A stretch of DNA of 64,000 nt from Nocardiopsis potens DSM 45234 (GTDB lineage Bacteria; Actinomycetota; Actinomycetes; Streptosporangiales; Streptosporangiaceae): assembly GCF_000341105.1 (NCBI RefSeq), contig NZ_ANBB01000046.1:101661-165660 (forward strand), read 5' to 3'. Shown here in pieces: positions 56,719 through 64,000 of this stretch; position 1 is the stretch's first letter, and every line of letters starts with the position of its first letter. The position numbers were made by a program, and so were the translations under genes. Below the pieces are notes generated by a model. The model was not told where the DNA came from. It made no database searches and saw only the letters and a list, made by a program, of their open reading frames with translations.

Positions 56719-58065
56719 TCACCCGCCCGTCACGGCGTCGGGGCCGACGATCCCGGCCACCTCGGCGTCGTAGGCCGCGGCGGCCTCCTCCGGGGTGGCC
56801 TCGCCGAGCACCACCTGCTCGGTGGCCTCCTGGATCGCCAGGGAGATCCGCGGGTAGTCGCCGTAGGCGGGGCGGAAGGCGGTGACGCCGACCAGCTCGA
56901 CGGCCTCCGGCACGATGGACGAGCGCTCCCTGTACTCCTCGGAGTCGGCCACATCGGAACGGACCGGGATCTGCGCGCCCTCCACCGCGAACTCCAGGGC
57001 GTTCTCCCGGCTCAGCGCGTGCGCCATCACCCGCCAGGCGAGGCCGGGGTCGGCGGTGTGCGCGCCCATCGCCAGCGTCCACCCGCCGGACATGCTGGCC
57101 GCGCCGGGCTCCTGCCCCTCCCGGGTGGGCATCGGGGCGAACGCCATCTCCTCCTCCCACTCCGGCCAGGGCCGGTTGCCGCTCTCGATCCAGGACTGGG
57201 TCACCCAGGACCCGTCCAGGCTGATCGCGATCTCCCCGTCGGGGATCCGCTCGTCGTTGTTGAGCGTGGCGACGTTGGCGTTGAGCGCGTCCCGCTGGTC
57301 CAGGGCCAGGCCCTCGCCGTACACGGTGCCGATGAACTCCAGGGCGTCGGTGAACCCCTGCGCCCCGGTGACCCACTTCTGCTCCTCCTCGTCGAAGAGG
57401 GCGTCGCCGGTGCCGGCCAGCAGCATCTGGAAGCCCTGCATGGAGGAGACCTCGCCGGCCGGGGTTCCGGCGTAGACGTTGAGCGGGACGACCCCGTCGC
57501 CGAGCTCCGCCTCCAGCTCGCGGGCGGTGTCCAGCACCGCGTCCCAGTCCTCGGGCCGCCACGGGGTCTCCACGCCGGCCTCTTCGAGCAGCCGGGAGTT
57601 GTACCAGAGCCCCCGGGTGTCGGTGCCGAGCATCACCCCGTACCGCTTCCCGTCCAGCGCGGTCACCGCGGCGTCGGCCTGCTCGCTGTAGAACTCCGCG
57701 TCCTCCCAGTCGGCCCAGTACTCGTCCAGCGGGTGCAGGTAGCCGGCGTCCACGTCCTGGTTGATGGTGAAGCTGTCCTCGTAGATGATGTCCGGCGCGT
57801 CCGCGGGGGACCGGTTCATCAGGTTGACCTGGGTCTGGTAGTCCTCGGCGGGCGCCTCGATCGGGTGCAGCTCCACGGTCACGCCCTCGTTGGCGGCCTC
57901 GAACTCCTCCTTCACCCGCCGGAACAGCGGGTCGGCGGCGCGGAACGCGCCGAAGTCCTGGTAGACGATCTTCACCGTGCCGGGGTCGCGCCCCGACCCC
58001 TCGCACCCGGCGGCGGCCGGGACGGCGGCGAGCAGGAGGGCGAGTGCGGCCGGGGCCCGTCTCAT
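56719..58065 (-). CDS. Extracellular sugar-binding lipoprotein
   Basis: 448 residues from the ATG at 58065 ([21 protein letters not shown]); GGAGAGG is upstream. The lipobox AAGC gives a lipidated Cys21. The mature part is a cluster B/C-type solute-binding protein: VKIVYQDFGAFRAADPLFRRVKEEFEAANEGVTVEL, MNRSPADAPDIIYEDSF, LGTDTRGLWYNSRLLEEAGVETPW and SMSGGWTLAMGAH. It is first in the operon and divergent from dnaG. The ligand is unknown. Confidence 0.9.
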   Translation of the reverse strand: MRRAPAALALLLAAVPAAAGCEGSGRDPGTVKIVYQDFGAFRAADPLFRRVKEEFEAANEGVTVELHPIEAPAEDYQTQVNLMNRSPADAPDIIYEDSFTINQDVDAGYLHPLDEYWADWEDAEFYSEQADAAVTALDGKRYGVMLGTDTRGLWYNSRLLEEAGVETPWRPEDWDAVLDTARELEAELGDGVVPLNVYAGTPAGEVSSMQGFQMLLAGTGDALFDEEEQKWVTGAQGFTDALEFIGTVYGEGLALDQRDALNANVATLNNDERIPDGEIAISLDGSWVTQSWIESGNRPWPEWEEEMAFAPMPTREGQEPGAASMSGGWTLAMGAHTADPGLAWRVMAHALSRENALEFAVEGAQIPVRSDVADSEEYRERSSIVPEAVELVGVTAFRPAYGDYPRISLAIQEATEQVVLGEATPEEAAAAYDAEVAGIVGPDAVTGG

Positions 58066-58186
58066 GCCCCTCTCCTTCCCCACGGGTACGCTCCGGTGTG
58101 GCCCGTGCCACTCGACTCTCGCACGGTGCGCCGCCCGCCTTCCACAACCGGTAAGGGCCTTGTATCCCCCGGCTCCGGCCACGAAC

Positions 58187-58192
58187 TACGCT
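58187..58192 (+). promoter_or_regulatory. Minus-ten box of leaderless dnaG
   Basis: TACGCT, six bases before the dnaG GTG. No ribosome site precedes the start. Confidence 0.45.
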
Positions 58193-58198
58193 TGCGGT

Positions 58199-60082
58199 GT
58201 GGCCGGACGGATCAGAGACGAAGACATCGCGCTCGTCCGCGAGCGCACCCCCATCGCCGACGTGATCGGCGAGTACCTGCAGCTCCGAAGCGCCGGGGGC
58301 GGCTCGCTGAAGGGCCTGTGCCCGTTCCACGACGAGAAGTCCCCGTCGTTCAACGTGACCCCCTCGCGCGGGCTCTACCACTGCTTCGGCTGCGGGGTCG
58401 GCGGAGACGCCTTCACCTTCCTGCAGGAGATGGAGCACATCAGCTTCGTCGAGGCGGTGGAGGCGCTGGCCGCCAAGGCCGGGATCCGGCTCCGCTACGA
58501 GGAGGGCGGCTACACCAAGCGGCAGGACCAGGGGCAGCGGCAGCGGCTGATCGAGGCGCACCGGATCGCCCAGGAGTTCTACGCCGGGCAGCTGCTCTCC
58601 CCGGGGGCCCGGCACGCCCGCTCCTTCCTCGCCGAGCGCGGGTTCACCGGGGCCGACGCCGAGCGGTTCGGCGTCGGCTACGCCCCCGGCGGGTGGGAGG
58701 CGCTCACCGGGCACCTGCGCGGCAAGGGCTTCTCCGACGCCGAGATCGTCACCGCCGGCCTGGGCGGCCAGGGCCGCCGCGGCGCCTACGACAAGTTCCG
58801 CGACCGCCTGGTCTGGCCGGTGCGCGAGGTCACCGGGGAGACGGTCGGCTTCGGCGCGCGCAAGCTCTCCGCCTCCGACGACGGACCCAAGTACCTCAAC
58901 ACCCCCGAGACGCCGATCTTCAAGAAGGGCCACCTGCTCTACGGCCTGGACATGGCCAAGCGGGACATCGCCCGCGGCCACCAGGCGGTCATCGTGGAGG
59001 GCTACACCGACGTGATGGCCTGCCACCTGGCCGGGGTGGGCACGGCCGTCGCCACCTGCGGCACCTCCTTCGGTGAGGACCACGTCAAGGTGCTGCGCCG
59101 GATCATGCTGGACCGGGCCGGCGCCCGCGGCCGGGTGGTGTTCACCTTCGACGGCGACGCCGCCGGGCAGAAGGCCGCGGTGCGCGCCTTCGCCGAGGAG
59201 CACAACTTCGCCGCGGAGACCTACGTCGCGGTCCAGCAGGACGGCCTGGACCCCTGCGACCTGCGGGTCCGGCAGGGCGAGGAGGCCGTCAAGCACCTCG
59301 TCGAGCAGGCCCGGCCGCTGTACGAGTTCATGATCCGCAACGTCATCGAGGGCTACGACCTGAGCACCCCCGAGGGGCGGATGGCCGGGCTGGACGCGGC
59401 CGCCGAGATCGTCGCCAGCATCCGCAACGAGGGCGTGCGCAAGCTCTACGGGGTCAACCTCGACCACTGGCTGGGCATCATGGACGAGGCGTTCGTGCAG
59501 CGCCGGGTGGCCCAGCACATGCGGGCCGCGCACGGCCGGGGGGAGGCCCGGCGGAGCGGCCCCGCGCCGGTCGCCCCGGCGGGCGCGGCCGAGGCCGCCC
59601 CCTACGACCTGCGCGACCCCTCGCTGCGCCGGGAGCGCCAGGCGCTGAAGATCGCGGTGCAGGCCCCCGGCCTGGCCTCCGGCTTCGACGAGCTGGACAC
59701 CGAGGCGTTCACCGCCCCGCAGCACCGGGCCGTCTTCGAGCTGATCCGCGGCCAGGGCGGGGTGGCCGCCGCGGCCGACGCCGCCGGGTGGGCCGCCCGG
59801 CTGCGCGAGGCCGCGCCCAACGACGCGCAGCGGTCCTTCGTCACCGAGCTGGGCGTGGAGCGGGTCGAGGTCGACGGCGAGCTGGAGGAGCGCTACGCCC
59901 GCAACATCATCGACACAATCATGCTTCATTCCGCCAATCGGGCGGAGGCAAACCTGAAGTCGCGGCTGGGCCGCCTGGACCCGGCCGCCGACGCCGAGGA
60001 GTACAACCGGGTCTTCGCCGAGCTGCTCGCCGCGGGCCAGCGGAAACGCGCGGTACGGGAGCGCATCGCCGGGGCCGGGTAG
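58199..60082 (+). CDS. dnaG: DNA primase
   Basis: 627 residues from the GTG at 58199 (VAGRIRDEDIALVRERTPIADVIGEYL). The zinc-binding domain is CPFHDEKSPSF...YHCFGCGVGGDAF. The primase core includes YDKFRDRLVWPVREVTGETVGFGARKL, the Toprim VIVEGYTDVMA (catalytic Glu) and FTFDGDAAGQKA. A C-terminal helical DnaB-interaction domain follows a Pro/Ala-rich link near residue 450. It makes replication primers. It precedes a primary-like sigma gene by 38 bases, reminiscent of the enterobacterial dnaG-rpoD arrangement. Confidence 0.96.
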   Translation: MAGRIRDEDIALVRERTPIADVIGEYLQLRSAGGGSLKGLCPFHDEKSPSFNVTPSRGLYHCFGCGVGGDAFTFLQEMEHISFVEAVEALAAKAGIRLRYEEGGYTKRQDQGQRQRLIEAHRIAQEFYAGQLLSPGARHARSFLAERGFTGADAERFGVGYAPGGWEALTGHLRGKGFSDAEIVTAGLGGQGRRGAYDKFRDRLVWPVREVTGETVGFGARKLSASDDGPKYLNTPETPIFKKGHLLYGLDMAKRDIARGHQAVIVEGYTDVMACHLAGVGTAVATCGTSFGEDHVKVLRRIMLDRAGARGRVVFTFDGDAAGQKAAVRAFAEEHNFAAETYVAVQQDGLDPCDLRVRQGEEAVKHLVEQARPLYEFMIRNVIEGYDLSTPEGRMAGLDAAAEIVASIRNEGVRKLYGVNLDHWLGIMDEAFVQRRVAQHMRAAHGRGEARRSGPAPVAPAGAAEAAPYDLRDPSLRRERQALKIAVQAPGLASGFDELDTEAFTAPQHRAVFELIRGQGGVAAAADAAGWAARLREAAPNDAQRSFVTELGVERVEVDGELEERYARNIIDTIMLHSANRAEANLKSRLGRLDPAADAEEYNRVFAELLAAGQRKRAVRERIAGAG

Positions 60083-60120
60083 CACCGGGGTGACAAAACT
60101 AGCGCTCTCTACGCGGCGGT

Positions 60121-61302
60121 GTGAGCGGGCACACTGTAAGTGTGGCTCTATCGGTGCTGCCGAGCGAAATGCCGCCGATCCGGCAGGTGGCGCAACTGGT
60201 CGCGGGCGGAAGGACCGGGGAACCGGTCACGGTCGCGGACGTCGCCTCGGTCCTGGAGCGGCTCGACATCCCGGCCGAGTCGCTGGACCAGGTGGTCCGG
60301 GGACTCACCCGGCAGGGGGTCGACGTCGTGGACCCGGTCGCCGAGGAGGCCGCCTCCGCCGAGGCCGGCCGCAGGACCTCCGCCGGCGACCTCGTGCGCA
60401 TCTACCTCCGGGAGATCGGCCGGGTACCGCTGCTCACGGCAGAAGAAGAAGTGGAACTGGCCAAATCGATCGAGGTCGGCCTGTTCGCGGCGGAGAAGCT
60501 GCGCCGGGCCCGCTCGCCCGCGGTCCCGCCGCAGATGTCCGCCGAGCACGCCGCCGACCTGGAGCAGCTCGTCGGGGAGGGGGAGCGCGCCAAGCGCCGG
60601 CTGATCGAGGCCAACCTCCGCCTGGTGGTCTCCATCGCCAAGCGCTACATCGGGCGCGGCCTGCTCTTCCTGGACCTGATCCAGGAGGGCAACCTCGGGC
60701 TGATCCGCGCGGTGGAGAAGTTCGACTACACCAAGGGGTTCAAGTTCTCCACCTACGCCACCTGGTGGATCCGGCAGGCCATCACCCGGGCCATCGCCGA
60801 CCAGGCGCGGACCATCCGGATCCCGGTGCACATGGTGGAGACCATCAACAAGCTGATGCGCGTGCAGCGCCAGCTCCACCAGGAGCTCGGCCGCGAGCCC
60901 ACCCCCGCGGAGATCTCCGGCGAGCTCGGCTTCGGCGACGAGCGGGTGCAGGAGATCCAGCGGATCGCCCAGGAACCGGTCTCCCTCCAGGCCCCCATCG
61001 GCGAGGAGGACTCCGACTTCGGCGACTTCATCGAGGACTCCGACGCGGTGGTCCCGGTGGAGGCGGCCGCCTTCATCATGCTCCAGGACCAGCTGGTCTC
61101 GCTGCTGGGCGGGCTGTCCGACCGGGAGCAGCGGATCATCCGGCTCCGCTTCGGCCTGGCCGACGGCCACCCGCGCACCCTGGAGGAGGTGGGGCGGGAG
61201 TTCGGGGTCACCCGGGAGCGGATCCGCCAGATCGAATCGAAGACGCTGGCGAAGCTGCGCCACCCCTCGCGCGCCCAGATGCTCCGCGACTACCTGGACT
61301 GA
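60121..61302 (+). CDS. Sigma-70 family factor, primary-like (group 1/2)
   Basis: 393 residues if the GTG at 60121 is used; a GTG at 60142 is an alternative. Region 1.2 is [32 protein letters not shown]. Region 2 is [63 protein letters not shown]. Region 3 contains [19 protein letters not shown] and region 4 ends [38 protein letters not shown]. The long acidic region 1.1 of an actinobacterial principal sigma is missing, and regions 3-4 diverge, so a group 2 (alternative primary-like) factor is likelier than the essential one. Confidence 0.88.
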   Translation: MSGHTVSVALSVLPSEMPPIRQVAQLVAGGRTGEPVTVADVASVLERLDIPAESLDQVVRGLTRQGVDVVDPVAEEAASAEAGRRTSAGDLVRIYLREIGRVPLLTAEEEVELAKSIEVGLFAAEKLRRARSPAVPPQMSAEHAADLEQLVGEGERAKRRLIEANLRLVVSIAKRYIGRGLLFLDLIQEGNLGLIRAVEKFDYTKGFKFSTYATWWIRQAITRAIADQARTIRIPVHMVETINKLMRVQRQLHQELGREPTPAEISGELGFGDERVQEIQRIAQEPVSLQAPIGEEDSDFGDFIEDSDAVVPVEAAAFIMLQDQLVSLLGGLSDREQRIIRLRFGLADGHPRTLEEVGREFGVTRERIRQIESKTLAKLRHPSRAQMLRDYLD

Positions 61303-61329
61303 CCGGGGCGGGTGGGCGACCATGGAGGG

Positions 61330-61354
61330 GGCCGCCCCGCAGGCCGGGGCGGTC
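61330..61354 (+). terminator. Terminator after the sigma gene
   Basis: GGCCGCCCC, loop GCAGGCC, GGGGCGGTC: a 9-bp stem with one G-T pair, 28 bases after the stop. Confidence 0.5.
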
Positions 61355-61467
61355 CGCACGTCGAACGCCCGGCCCCGCCCGGGGGTTCCCGCGCCGCCCG
61401 ATCGTCCTGATGTGGCCGCCTCGGCGGTGCGCGTACTCCGGAGGGGCCCCTGAGGCTACCTTCTTAT

Positions 61468-62805
61468 GTGATGTCAGCTCAGCGGCAGTCAGCGGCCCGC
61501 AGGGGCAGAGTGATCATCGGCGTCGTCACCGCGGTGGCCCTCGGCGCCGTGTTCTTCACCGCGTTCACCACCGTGACCCGGATGAGCGCGGGCGGCGGCG
61601 ACGGCAAGGAGCGGATCGCCTACTTCGCCGACTGGAACACCGCCAACCGCGGCTACACCGTCAAGGACTTCCGGGACAGCGGCGCCGCGGCCCGCCTCAC
61701 CCGGGTGCTGTGGGCCTTCGGCGACGTGGACGAGGAGGGGCGCTGCTTCATCTCGCCCGACGCCGACCAGCCCTGGGAGATCTACCAGCGCCGGTACAAG
61801 GCGGAGGCCAGCGTCGACGGCGAGGCCGACACCTACGAGCAGCCGCTCGCCGGCAGCCTGAACCAGATGCGCAAGCTCCAGCGGGAGTACCCCGAGCTGT
61901 CGGTCAGCATCTCGCTGGGCGGGTGGAACCTGTCCAAGCACATGTCCACCGCGGCGCGCACCGAGGAGTCCCGCCGGGAGTTCGCCTCCTCCTGCATCGA
62001 CCTGTGGATCCGCGGGAACCTGCCGAAGCTCAACGACGAGCCGCAGGGCGGCGAGGGCGCCGCCGCCGGCATCTTCGACGGCATCGACCTGGACTGGGAG
62101 TGGCCCGGCGGCTCCGGCCACCCGGACAACGTCGAGCACCCCGACGACAAGCGCAACTTCACCCTGCTGGTGCAGGAGCTCCGCCGCCAGCTGGACGCCC
62201 TGGAGGAGGAGACCGGCGAGGAGTACAGCCTGTCGGTGTCGATGGCCAACGTGCCCGAGATCATCGAGGCCAGCTACGAGCCGGAGATCTTCGACGACGT
62301 CGACTTCGCCACCGTGCAGGGCTACGACTTCACCGGGCCGTGGAGCAAGACCACCGACCACCACTCGCAGCTGTACTCGGTCGAGGGGCACGAGGACGAC
62401 CTCAGCGGGGACCGCGCGGTGCAGCAGTACATCGAGTACGGGGTGCCGCGGGAGAAGCTGGTGCTGGGCTTCCCCGGCTTCGGCCGCGGCTGGTCCGGGG
62501 TCGAACCGCAGAACTTCGGCCGGTTCGCCCCCGCGGAGGGCCCGGCCGAGGGCGACTACGGCGAGGCCACCGACTCCTACGAAGACCTGGAGCGCAAGGA
62601 GGGCCAGCGGTTCTTCGACCCGGTCCACGCCGCCTACTGGCTCTACGACGGCGACGAGTGGTGGACCTACGACACCCCCGAGGTGGTCGACCTCAAGGGC
62701 GACTACGTGCGCCGCGAGGACCTGGGCGGCCTGATGATGTGGAACCTGGACATGGACCCCGAGGGCGAACTGGTCGAGGCGATGGACCGGTCCCTGGCCG
62801 AGTGA
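61468..62805 (+). CDS. Glycoside hydrolase family 18 protein (chitinase-like), exported
   Basis: 445 residues from the GTG at 61468; the next codon is ATG. TACCTT (61457-61462) is close upstream and no ribosome site is seen, so leaderless translation is possible. An uncleaved or cleaved signal helix (VIIGVVTAVALGAVFFTAFTTV, about 15-36) leads to a GH18 barrel: IAYFADWN, SVSISLGGWN and the catalytic DGIDLDWEWP (204-212, acid Glu211), with MANVPEI, VQGYDFTG and LGGLMMWNLDMD. It should cleave chitin or another beta-1,4-GlcNAc polymer outside the cell. No carbohydrate-binding module is present. Confidence 0.92.
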   Translation: MMSAQRQSAARRGRVIIGVVTAVALGAVFFTAFTTVTRMSAGGGDGKERIAYFADWNTANRGYTVKDFRDSGAAARLTRVLWAFGDVDEEGRCFISPDADQPWEIYQRRYKAEASVDGEADTYEQPLAGSLNQMRKLQREYPELSVSISLGGWNLSKHMSTAARTEESRREFASSCIDLWIRGNLPKLNDEPQGGEGAAAGIFDGIDLDWEWPGGSGHPDNVEHPDDKRNFTLLVQELRRQLDALEEETGEEYSLSVSMANVPEIIEASYEPEIFDDVDFATVQGYDFTGPWSKTTDHHSQLYSVEGHEDDLSGDRAVQQYIEYGVPREKLVLGFPGFGRGWSGVEPQNFGRFAPAEGPAEGDYGEATDSYEDLERKEGQRFFDPVHAAYWLYDGDEWWTYDTPEVVDLKGDYVRREDLGGLMMWNLDMDPEGELVEAMDRSLAE

Positions 62806-62972
62806 CGCAGTGATGCCTCTCCAATGCTCTCGGCGCTGCGGCCCTGCCAGAGCGCTTGCCGTCGAGTGGCCGTCGCAACGAGGAAGCCTCGGAAACCGAG
62901 GAAGCCGCGGAAACCGAGGAAAAGAGGAACTCGGGGAGCGACGAGGCGCGAGGACCGGGAGGTGCCCCGCCC
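62806..62972. other. Spacer between the GH18 gene and repeat locus B
   Basis: 167 bases with short purine-rich direct repeats (CGGAAACCGAGGAA occurs twice, near 62888 and 62906). No gene is supported. Confidence 0.4.
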
Positions 62973-63550
62973 GGGCGCGGCGCCTCACGGGGCGGGGGGT
63001 CAAGCGGGCGGCGATGGCGGGGTGGGGGACCGGCTGCTCGGTCGGGCGCGGCGCCCCACGGGGTGGCGGTTCAGGCCGGCAGCGAGGGCAGGCAGGGGAA
63101 CCGGCCGGTCGGTCGGGCGCGGCGCCCCACGGGGTGGCGGTTCAGGCCGGCAGCGAGGGCAGGCAGGGGAACCGGCCGGTCGGTCGGGCGCGGCGCCCCA
63201 CGGGGTGACGGCTCAAACAGGCGGCGACGGCGCAGGTAGGGGCGGGGCCGGGCGCCTCACCCGGGCGCGGCGCCTCGCGGAGTGAAGGTACAAGCGGGCA
63301 GCGAAGGCAGCGGTGGGGACCGGCCGGTCGGTTCGGCGCGGCGCCTCGCGGAGCGGAGGTTCAAGCAGCGGCGGCGGCGGGGGCGGGGCGCAGGCGGTCG
63401 CCCGGGTGTCGGGCCCCACGGGGCTGGGGTTCAGGCTGGCGGCGACGGCAGCGGCAGGGGCGGGGCGGAGGCGGTCGCCCGGGCGCGGCGTCTCGCGAGG
63501 CGGGGGTCAAGCAGGCGGCGAAGGCGGGAAGGGGAACCGGCTGGTCGGTC
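62973..63550 (+). repeat. Array of degenerate repeats, composite locus B
   Basis: Eight units of 70-77 bases starting GGGCGCGGCG or a variant, of the same family as locus A. Units 2 and 3 (63044-63114 and 63115-63185) are identical 71-base copies, a recent duplication. Units end in GGTCGGTC (71-base type) or near GTCGCCC (77-base type). It is the inverted counterpart of 20580-21179. Confidence 0.85.
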
Positions 63551-64000
63551 GGGCGCGGCAGAGCAGGGAGGGGCGGCCGGGGCGGGCAGAGGGAGCGGGT
63601 TCGCCGTTCCCGCGTCGCCCGGGCGTCGGAGCCGGCCGCCTCTGAAACCACTGCACCTCCCCGACCTGGGCGAATACCCAGGGTGATGGTGGTGTGGGGT
63701 GCCCTGCGCACCGCGAGAGCACCCCGGTGATTCCCGGGCGCGCATCCCGGGCCGGAACGGCCCCCGGGAGGCCCGAATCGCCTTGATCGGCCTGGTGGTG
63801 AGGGGTTCGAGGCGCCCGGAAGACCGGGATGCAGGGGGCCGGAACCCGGGAAGAGCAGGGGTGGGGGCGAGATGTCGCTTTTGCCCTGCAGGGAGGGCCC
63901 GCCTCGGCCACTCTGGGTGATCGGTGAGGGGGCGATTGGGGTCTGGGGGCTTACTACTCGCTGGTAGATGTAATCGGGGTGCCGCGGAGGTGCGCAGGGC
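63551..64000. repeat. Conserved core of composite repeat, copy B (runs to the window edge)
   Basis: The reverse complement of this stretch aligns with 20131-20579 through its whole length. It is not cut by any gene. By analogy with locus A, a short spacer and an opposing array are expected just beyond position 64000. Confidence 0.85.

Noticed and set aside
60090..62813. 907-residue frame across the sigma factor and GH18 genes
   Set aside because: Shadow frame with Gly/Arg/Pro-rich content; the two real genes lie in other frames with clear motifs.
62973..63550. CRISPR array
   Set aside because: Units are degenerate along their whole length with no invariant repeat and unique spacer structure, and no cas genes are present.
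62810..63920. Open frames of 70-150 residues across repeat locus B
   Set aside because: Same reasons as locus A; the repeats are non-coding.

Overview
The window is chromosomal DNA from a high-GC actinomycete. GTG and TTG starts are common, codon third positions are almost all G or C, and the housekeeping blocks hemW-hrcA-dnaJ-rsmE, phoH-ybeY-corC-era, recO-uppS and dnaG/sigma are typical of Streptomyces and the Nocardiopsaceae. A Nocardiopsis- or Streptomonospora-like genus is my inference. I see no tRNA, rRNA, transposase, prophage or CRISPR array.

Layout. 1-1150: the end of a sugar ABC transporter (two permeases). 1200-5470: hemW, then a leftward group of poorly characterised proteins (two DUF4870 paralogues, a DUF3097 protein, a small membrane protein). 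5598-8678: a CIRCE-controlled hrcA-dnaJ pair and rsmE. 8822-10155: an ECF sigma factor translationally coupled to a membrane protein that may be its antagonist. 10537-15379: HIT protein, phoH, ybeY, corC-like, a degenerate cytidine-deaminase-like protein, era. 15511-30947: a purine/ureide catabolic region with an AllR-like repressor, a DUF6986 aldolase-like enzyme, allantoinase, two NCS2 permeases, uricase, HIU hydrolase, OHCU decarboxylase, and the glyoxylate-to-glycerate genes hyi, glxR and gcl. Urate is taken up, oxidised and opened to allantoin and allantoate, and the resulting glyoxylate is recovered as D-glycerate. Allantoicase and glycerate kinase are not in the window.

31021-33093: leuA behind a leucine-rich leader peptide (attenuation). 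33172-38552: ArsR plus monooxygenase pair, CAP-domain protein, recO, uppS and two tandem SGNH hydrolases. 38662-40815: a zinc-uptake operon znuC-znuB-zur under a Zur box. 40888-46678: small membrane protein, a giant teichoic-acid polymerase (TagF type), cutC and an ABM-domain protein. 46874-54848: glyS, hemolysin-III family protein, pyruvate phosphate dikinase, a YdcF-like protein and dgt. 54916-58065: a second sugar ABC transporter without its own ATPase. 58199-62805: dnaG, a primary-like sigma factor and a GH18 glycosidase.

The most unusual content is non-coding. Two loci (19.4-21.2 kb and 62.97-64.0 kb) carry the same composite repeat in opposite orientation: arrays of degenerate 66-77 bp units next to a conserved core of about 450 bp. 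Separately, two long palindromes at the ends of era and recO share terminal and central sequence and look like one dispersed element family. Two tandem hairpins between gcl and leuA show a compensatory base-pair change. Several candidate operators (CIRCE, Zur, AllR-like, ArsR-like and a 22-bp palindrome before the hemolysin-III gene) are also described.
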